Of a stretch of DNA of 6,911 nt, positions 1-4,212 are shown in pieces; the first letter of the stretch is position 1, and each line of letters starts with the position of its first letter. The notes beneath the pieces were generated by a model that ran no database searches, was not told the origin of the DNA, and was given only the letters and a program-made list of their open reading frames with translations. This DNA is from Verrucomicrobia bacterium UBA1731 (GTDB taxonomy: Bacteria; Verrucomicrobiota; Kiritimatiellia; RFP12; UBA1067): the NCBI GenBank assembly GCA_002317575.1, contig DCIH01000016.1, forward strand, positions 1,426 to 8,336, read 5' to 3'. The position numbers and the translations under genes were made by a program.

Positions 1-368
1 TCGGCGGCGGAATCGGCCGCCAGGGCCTTCACCGCGTCCGCCGCAAGCCGCCCCGCGACCGCGGGATCGGCGAGCGCCGCGTCGACGTCTTTGGCGAGAA
101 GCGCCTCGAGCCGCTTCGTCACGCCGGCTTCGACTTCGCGGAGCACGTCGCGCGCCGCCTGGGCGATCGTCTCCTGCGCACGGGCGGCGAAGGCGGCCGC
201 GTCCTGCTCGGCGGCCGCCCTGAGCGCCGCGGCCTCCTCATTGGCCTTCTTCACGGCCGCCGCCGCCGAATCCTTCGCCTTGGCCAGGATCCTGGCCGCC
301 TCGGCATTCGCCTTTTCGACGCCGTCGCGATTGATTTTCTCAAGCAAACTCTGCAGTTCGTCAGCCAT
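1..368 (-). CDS. atpE: V-type ATP synthase subunit E, N-terminal part (runs off left edge)
   Basis: The first 122 codons are visible and the 3' end lies outside the window. Translation begins MADELQSLLEKINRDGVEKA and continues as a charged, Ala-rich helix (AEAARILAKAKDS, then KKANEEAAALRAAAEQDAAAF) with no membrane segment. This is how the peripheral-stalk subunit E of V-type/A-type ATP synthases starts. The F-type b subunit also has such a coiled coil but begins with a membrane helix, which is absent here. In the family, E pairs with another stalk subunit and holds the catalytic A/B head against the membrane I subunit. It is often the first gene of bacterial V-ATPase operons, as in Chlamydia, so A, B, D, I and K genes would be expected beyond the left edge. 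The start is fixed by a GGGAGG ribosome site 4 bases upstream and a strong promoter before it. Function is inferred from sequence pattern; the partial length leaves some doubt. Confidence 0.8.
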   Translation of the reverse strand, partial: MADELQSLLEKINRDGVEKANAEAARILAKAKDSAAAAVKKANEEAAALRAAAEQDAAAFAARAQETIAQAARDVLREVEAGVTKRLEALLAKDVDAALADPAVAGRLAADAVKALAADSAA

Positions 369-372
369 AAAA

Positions 373-378
373 CCTCCC
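373..378 (-). promoter_or_regulatory. Shine-Dalgarno site of the V-ATPase E gene
   Basis: GGGAGG on the minus strand, 4 bases before the ATG at 368-366. It is one of the two clear ribosome-binding sites in the window and shows that this organism does use Shine-Dalgarno initiation, in contrast to the two genes at 2706 and 6765. Confidence 0.7.
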
Positions 379-395
379 GGAAAAAGATGCGTAAA

Positions 396-424
396 ATTAT
401 AGCGAAACTAGTATGGAATGTCAA
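396..424 (-). promoter_or_regulatory. Consensus sigma-70 promoter for the V-ATPase operon
   Basis: On the minus strand an exact TTGACA (424-419) is followed after exactly 17 bases by an exact TATAAT (401-396). Transcription would start near 389, giving a leader of about 20 bases that carries the GGGAGG ribosome site. Both hexamers and the spacing match the housekeeping sigma consensus, so strong, largely unregulated expression of the ATP synthase operon is expected. The -35 box overlaps the T-run of the terminator of the preceding gene. Confidence 0.85.
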
Positions 425-449
425 AAAAATTGCGCGTTACAGGCAACGC
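423..449 (-). terminator. Probable intrinsic terminator of the TPR/di-heme unit
   Basis: Reading the minus strand, GCGTT (449-445), a 6-base loop and AACGC (438-434) form a short hairpin. It is followed by GCAA and seven T residues (429-423). Pairing can be extended to TTGCGTT with the downstream AACGC..CAA if a two-base bulge is allowed. The hairpin includes the stop codon of the di-heme gene (439-437). The stem is short, so termination may be partial. The T-run shares bases with the -35 box of the next promoter. Confidence 0.5.
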
Positions 450-1309
450 AAAAAGGCCGCCAGATCCGACAACGCGCCTGCGGATTTTGGCGCACCGGGC
501 ATGGAGGCCGCCTTGTCGGCAACTGCGTCTTCACCCTGTCTGGCGAACGGTCGCCGCGAAAAGCCGCGAAGTCCCGGCATTTTGACGTTTTTCTCCGTCC
601 GTTCGCCGCCCAACGCGATCCCCGAATGACAACGGATGCAGCGCGCGTCCTTGAACGCGTCGAAACCGCGCTTCGCGGCGGGACCGAGCGCCTCGGGATG
701 CCCCGAACCGAACATGTACCAGTCGAACGGCGTGTGGACCGTAATGCGTGACCAGGCGTATTCGCTCAACGCCAGCACCACCTCGTTCGTGCTCCACGAG
801 GACCCGAACGCCGCATCGAACCGGTCCCGAAAGCGCAGCCCGTTCCCGATCCGCTTGCGGAAATCCCAATTCGTCGGAAACGCAAGATAATCGGCGCCGA
901 ACACCATGCGCTCGACAACGGCGGTCAGGTTCGTCTCGGCGCCATCATGCCCGAACACGCGCTGAAACGCCAGGTTCTCGACCGGCAAGGTGACATGCGC
1001 GCCATGGCGCCGTCCGTCCGTTCCACCCTGATCGCGCGGATGACAATCCGCACAGGACCGCCTCTGTTTGCCGATGTGGTCGCACACGAACAGGTCAAGG
1101 CCGATTTCCTTGACGCTTTCGCGGACGGGCACGGACAACGGCAATGCGGCATAGTCGCTGCTGCCGTCCACATGAACGCCATACGCGGCAAACGCGGCCT
1201 TGCGCGCCGCGATCTTGCGCGCGTGGCGTTGGGCGGACAGCCACCAATTGACGCCAAAGCATCCCGCGACGGCGAACGCCGCCAGCGCGTACCAAAGGGC
1301 CTTTTTCAC
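437..1309 (-). CDS. Di-heme cytochrome c peroxidase-like protein
   Basis: A 290-residue protein with two c-type haem motifs, CADCH (86-90) and CIRCH (224-228), about as far apart as in bacterial di-haem peroxidases (CcpA/MauG family). Family landmarks include FGHDGAETNLTAVVER (119-134, the usual FWDGR..SLEEQ region), TPFDWYMFGSG (193-203), AAKRGFDAFK before the second haem, and KMPGLRGF (243-250, like the usual KTPTLRNV). The N-terminus MKKALWYALAAFAVAGC has a hydrophobic stretch and a lipobox-like VAGC (Cys17), so export and possibly lipid anchoring are likely, as haem attachment requires. The GTG start overlaps the TGA of the TPR gene (GTGA) and has GAGAGG upstream, so it is translationally coupled. 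The family reduces H2O2 in the periplasm using electrons from small donors. Oddity: only 62 residues follow the second haem, and the conserved PYMHDG segment reads PFARQG, so the usual Met ligand seems lost. Family assignment is good; enzymatic activity is uncertain. Confidence 0.85.
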   Translation of the reverse strand: MKKALWYALAAFAVAGCFGVNWWLSAQRHARKIAARKAAFAAYGVHVDGSSDYAALPLSVPVRESVKEIGLDLFVCDHIGKQRRSCADCHPRDQGGTDGRRHGAHVTLPVENLAFQRVFGHDGAETNLTAVVERMVFGADYLAFPTNWDFRKRIGNGLRFRDRFDAAFGSSWSTNEVVLALSEYAWSRITVHTPFDWYMFGSGHPEALGPAAKRGFDAFKDARCIRCHSGIALGGERTEKNVKMPGLRGFSRRPFARQGEDAVADKAASMPGAPKSAGALSDLAAFLRCL

Positions 1310-2706
1310 CAGTCCCTCTCGTTCGGCGGCAGCGGCACGTTGCGCATGCGCGCCTTCTTGGCGTTCTCGTGCTCGTCGGAACGCTCCTGCGCCTTGCGGA
1401 GCACATCCTCGACGGCCTGGTCTTCTTTCGGCTGCCGCTCTTCTTCGCCAGATTCTTCCTTCTGGTCCTGCTCCTCTTGCTGATCCTGCTGCTGCCCGTC
1501 TTCGGGCTTCTGCTGATCCTGTTGGTCCTGTTGGTCGTTCTTCTGCGGGTCGTTCTTCTGCTCGTCTTTGTTCGGTTGATTCTGCTGCTGTTGCTGCTGG
1601 TTTCGACCGCCGCCCTTGCCGTCGTTTGGCAGGAGCTCCTGGATGCGGTGGAGCTTCTTGAGCACGTCAAGCTGCTTCGCGCCACGCGCTGCGGCGTCGC
1701 CGGACTTATCCTCCGTCAACTCGATCTGAAGCTTCTCCACTTCCGTGGACAGCGCACTCACCTCGGCCTGCGCCTCGGCCGTGAACGGCGGCTTGTTCGT
1801 GTCCGCCTGCGCCTGCTGCTCGTACTGCTGCGCCCAGGCCGGGAACGCGCGCCGGAACTGGCGCGTGAAATCGAGCGCCTCCTGCTGCCAGCCGCGGCCG
1901 TTCACGTTCTCGGCGTTCGCGTAGGCGTTCGTCTGACAGGCAATGTCCTCGGCGCACGCGGCGGGCGGCATCGCCGTCAGTTTCCAGAACCGCGTGAAGA
2001 TCTCTTCGCTTTTCGCCAAGTCAGCCGCGCCATCGTAATTCAAGTCGGCGAGCGCATCGGCCGCCTTGAGCGTGGCGGCACGCCCCTCCTCGACCTGGGC
2101 CGTGATCGTCATCGCCTGTTGTTCGTTCGTGACGGACTGCGCAATCGCCGTCTTGACGGGAATCCACGTGTCCGCCGCCTTCTCCGCGCGCTTTGCGAGC
2201 GCTTCGCACAACGCGACCGCGCGCGTCGCGTCGTTCGTAAGCGCCTCGGGAAACGCCTTCAGAAGCGCACGGCACTCCTTCGCCGCCGCCCCGAGGAGCG
2301 CATCGGGACCCTGCTGTCCCAACGTTTTCATCACCTCTTCGACGTGCTTCCGCTCGCGAACCTCGGGCACTTTGTCCGCCGCACGCGTGTAGTTGCGGTT
2401 GGCGCGCGCGTCTTCGGGATTCGCCCGGAGCGCGATCTGCATGTCGCGCACGGCCGACTCCAAATCGCCTTGTTCGTACGCAAGCGCACCCGACACTTCG
2501 GCTGCGCGCGGACCGTGCGTCTTGGAAAGGATCAGCGGCCGCAGGATCTCCAGCGCGTTCGTGACATCGCCCGCGCGGTACGCGTCCACACCGCGGTTCC
2601 AGACTTCGCCATCCGTCTCCGGCGCCGCCGGCCCGTCCCCGTCCTGCGCCAATGCGGTCCACGCGCAGAAAACCGCCAGCGCCGACATTTTCCATCTCAT
2701 GCACAT
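1306..2706 (-). CDS. Exported TPR protein with Gln/Asp-rich tail, BatC-like
   Basis: A 466-residue protein beginning MCMRWKMSALAVFCAWTALA, a signal peptide with probable cleavage after Ala20. Residues 34-101 look like two tetratricopeptide repeats (EVWNRGVDAYRAGDVTNALE, then GALAYEQGDLESAVRDMQIAL..NPEDA). A helical middle follows, then a low-complexity Gln/Asn/Asp/Lys/Glu region (366-430) and a short C-terminal helix ending RNVPLPPNERDW. TPRs plus a Q/D-rich linker plus a terminal basic helix ending in DW is the pattern of BatC in Bacteroides-type aerotolerance (Bat) operons, so a periplasmic scaffold role is inferred. The partner genes (MoxR, DUF58, BatA/B/D) are not in this window, so the label is tentative. 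The start at 2706 is chosen because an exact TATAAT ends 7 bases upstream. In-frame ATGs at 2700 and 2688 are alternatives; 2688 would shorten the signal peptide. The open frame extends upstream to 3468, but that part is a shadow of the MATE gene. Cys251 and Cys257 could form a disulfide. Confidence 0.8.
   Translation of the reverse strand: MCMRWKMSALAVFCAWTALAQDGDGPAAPETDGEVWNRGVDAYRAGDVTNALEILRPLILSKTHGPRAAEVSGALAYEQGDLESAVRDMQIALRANPEDARANRNYTRAADKVPEVRERKHVEEVMKTLGQQGPDALLGAAAKECRALLKAFPEALTNDATRAVALCEALAKRAEKAADTWIPVKTAIAQSVTNEQQAMTITAQVEEGRAATLKAADALADLNYDGAADLAKSEEIFTRFWKLTAMPPAACAEDIACQTNAYANAENVNGRGWQQEALDFTRQFRRAFPAWAQQYEQQAQADTNKPPFTAEAQAEVSALSTEVEKLQIELTEDKSGDAAARGAKQLDVLKKLHRIQELLPNDGKGGGRNQQQQQQNQPNKDEQKNDPQKNDQQDQQDQQKPEDGQQQDQQEEQDQKEESGEEERQPKEDQAVEDVLRKAQERSDEHENAKKARMRNVPLPPNERDW
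1315..1320 (-). promoter_or_regulatory. Ribosome site fixing the GTG start of the di-heme gene
   Basis: GAGAGG on the minus strand, 5 bases before the GTG at 1309-1307, lying inside the last codons (Glu-Arg) of the TPR gene. Together with the GTGA stop/start overlap it supports GTG as the true start and translational coupling of the two genes. Confidence 0.6.
1417..1611 (-). other. Low-complexity Gln/Asp/Lys/Glu-coding tract in the TPR gene
   Basis: Codons 366-430 encode a tail dominated by Q, N, D, K and E. It includes a run of six Gln, two QKND units and repeated QQD units. It is likely an unstructured hydrophilic linker. The tandem CAG/CAA-type codons make this the part of the window most open to repeat-length variation between strains. 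Confidence 0.8.
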
Positions 2707-2713
2707 GCTGGAA

Positions 2714-2719
2714 ATTATA
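2714..2719 (-). promoter_or_regulatory. Start-proximal TATAAT (-10) for the TPR/di-heme unit
   Basis: An exact TATAAT on the minus strand, 7 bases (TTCCAGC) before the ATG at 2706, in the 20-base gap after the MATE stop codon. With normal -10 geometry transcription would begin at or next to the A of the ATG, giving a leaderless or nearly leaderless message. No good -35 is seen at 16-18 bases upstream; the hexamers there are GTGGCG/TGGCGG. No Shine-Dalgarno site precedes the ATG. Confidence 0.65.
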
Positions 2720-2726
2720 CCACGTT

Positions 2727-4157
2727 TCAATGCACCGCCACGGAAGCGGCACACAGGTGCCTTTTTTGACGCACCCTCCCCAGAAACCGCAACTGCACCC
2801 ACATCGGCGGCAGCGTCGCCAATTGGCACACCACGTCCGAGATCGGCAACGCCAGCCAGATGGCGACCACGTGGTTTTCCATGCAATGCGGCAGAATCCA
2901 GATGCACGGAAGCAAACAGACCCCCTGCCGCAGCGTCGAGAGGAACACCGCCGTCCACGGATGGCCGATGGACTGGAAGTACGTCGTCGCCACCACGTTG
3001 ATGCCGATGGTCCAGATCATGCAGTTCGAGATCTGCAAGGCGCGCGCCGCCGCCGCCAGAAGCTCCGGATTGCCGGCGCCCACGAAAAGCCGCGCGAGCC
3101 ACATCGGGAACGGCGGCACCACCTGAACCACCGTCGCCACCACGCAGATCGCCGTGGTGACCCAAAAGCCGAGCACGAGCGTCTCCTTCACGCGCGCGAA
3201 ATTCCGCGCGCCCCAATTGTACCCGAAGAGCGGTTGAAGCCCCTGCTGCGCGCCCAGCATCGGCATCAAGGTCAGGATGAGCACGCTCTGGAACACGCCC
3301 AGGGACGCGATTTGCTGCGTGGCCGTCCGCTCGTCCGGCGACCACAGCGCGAACGCCGCCGCGAGCGACATGTTGATCGCCGCGCCCAGAAGATTCTGCA
3401 GGAACGGCGCGAAACCGATGCTCGACGCCCGCCACGCGAACTCCCGATAGAACCCGATCATGCCCCACCGCAGCCGCACCGCGCTCTTACCGCGCCAGTA
3501 ATGGGAGAGCGCCCAGAGACAGCTCGCCACCATCGCGACGTTCGTGGCGATCGCCGCGCCCGTGACACCCATCCCGAATCCGAAGATGAACAGCGGATCG
3601 AGAAGCATGTTCGCGCCGAACCCCACGATCATGCAGTTCATGGACGGCACGGCGCTCCCTTCGGAACGCATCGCCGCCGAAAGGCCGAACGCCAAGTGCG
3701 AGAAGAGATGCGAAAAAAGCACGATCTGCAGATACGTCTTCGCGCCGGCGAAAGCCGCCGGCGTCACTTTGCCGCCGCCGCACCAGCCGAGCACCGTGTC
3801 CAGATTGAAGAACACGAGCGGCGGCAGGACGAGGAAGAACAGCAGCTTGAACGCCACCAGTTCGCCCAGTATCTTCTCGCACGCCGTCCGGTCGCCTTCG
3901 CCGAGCTTGATCGAAAGAAGCGCCGCATGGCCCGCGCCGATGAACACGCCGAACGCGCCGAAGAGCATCATCACCGGAAAGGCGAGCGTGAGCGCAGCCA
4001 TGGCGTCCTCGCCGCACCCCTGGCCGATGTAGAAACGGTCGACGACGGAATACAGCGCGTTGAGCGCCATCGCCACGAGCGCCGGCCACGAATACCTGAA
4101 GATCAGCCGCCCGATGGGCGCCGTGGCCAACTCTTCAACCTGTTCCCTCCCGCCCAT
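2727..4157 (-). CDS. MATE-family multidrug/cation antiporter
   Basis: A 476-residue integral membrane protein, the usual length for MATE exporters, which use a Na+ or H+ gradient to expel drugs and other cationic compounds. The N-terminus has the family opening: ELATAPIGRLIFRYSWPALV, then NALYSVVDRFYIGQG (33-47). Asp40 there sits where DinF/NorM-type MATEs carry a conserved acidic residue in the first helix. It continues with LTLAFPVMMLFGAFGVFIGAG, and the second half repeats the pattern (SLGVFQSVLILTLMPMLGAQQGLQPLFGYNWGARNFARV). About 12 hydrophobic helices can be traced. Start: the frame is open to an ATG at 4205, but the family alignment begins at 4157, and the extra 16 residues (Arg/Pro-rich) cross the palindrome at 4181-4201, so 4157 is preferred. 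Its ribosome site is weak (GGGA 11 bases upstream). It follows the esterase gene by 55 bases with no obvious promoter and may be read through from it. The substrate cannot be told from sequence. Confidence 0.93.
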   Translation of the reverse strand: MGGREQVEELATAPIGRLIFRYSWPALVAMALNALYSVVDRFYIGQGCGEDAMAALTLAFPVMMLFGAFGVFIGAGHAALLSIKLGEGDRTACEKILGELVAFKLLFFLVLPPLVFFNLDTVLGWCGGGKVTPAAFAGAKTYLQIVLFSHLFSHLAFGLSAAMRSEGSAVPSMNCMIVGFGANMLLDPLFIFGFGMGVTGAAIATNVAMVASCLWALSHYWRGKSAVRLRWGMIGFYREFAWRASSIGFAPFLQNLLGAAINMSLAAAFALWSPDERTATQQIASLGVFQSVLILTLMPMLGAQQGLQPLFGYNWGARNFARVKETLVLGFWVTTAICVVATVVQVVPPFPMWLARLFVGAGNPELLAAAARALQISNCMIWTIGINVVATTYFQSIGHPWTAVFLSTLRQGVCLLPCIWILPHCMENHVVAIWLALPISDVVCQLATLPPMWVQLRFLGRVRQKRHLCAASVAVH

Positions 4158-4180
4158 GCGAGCAACATTCCCACAAGCAG

Positions 4181-4201
4181 GGCGCGGACGCCGTCCGCGC
4201 C
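4181..4201. repeat. Perfect 21-bp GC-rich palindrome between esterase and MATE genes
   Basis: GGCGCGGACG (4181-4190), one central C, then CGTCCGCGCC (4192-4201): ten-base arms with no mismatch. It lies 12 bases past the esterase stop and 23 bases before the MATE start. There is no T-run on either side, so it is not a standard intrinsic terminator. It could be a Rho-independent-like pause, an mRNA 3'-end stabiliser, a protein-binding site, or one copy of a dispersed palindromic repeat. No second copy was seen in this window. Confidence 0.6.
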
Positions 4202-4212
4202 GCACGCCCGCA

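Noticed and set aside
1..368. F-type ATP synthase b subunit as the identity of the left-edge gene
   Set aside because: It has no N-terminal membrane helix; the opening residues fit the V-type E subunit instead.
2714..2731. TTGAAA at 2731-2726 as a -35 box for the TPR promoter
   Set aside because: It lies only six bases upstream of TATAAT, far too close for a -35/-10 pair.
2727..2750. Weak hairpin (CCGC/GCGG) at the end of the MATE gene as a terminator
   Set aside because: The perfect stem is only four base pairs, with wobble extension and no T-run after it.
1369..2769. A plus-strand frame with a Leu/Val-rich N-terminus that looks like membrane helices
   Set aside because: The Leu runs are the reverse complement of the Gln/Asp/Lys/Glu codons of the TPR protein tail. 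There is no ribosome site, and the rest is Arg-rich.
2707..3468. Upstream extension of the TPR reading frame (about 254 extra codons)
   Set aside because: It overlaps the well-supported MATE gene in another frame, has shadow composition, and would bury the signal peptide inside the protein.
4158..4205. A 16-residue N-terminal extension of the MATE protein from an ATG at 4205
   Set aside because: The extension is Arg/Pro-rich, crosses the palindrome, and lies before the point where MATE family similarity begins.
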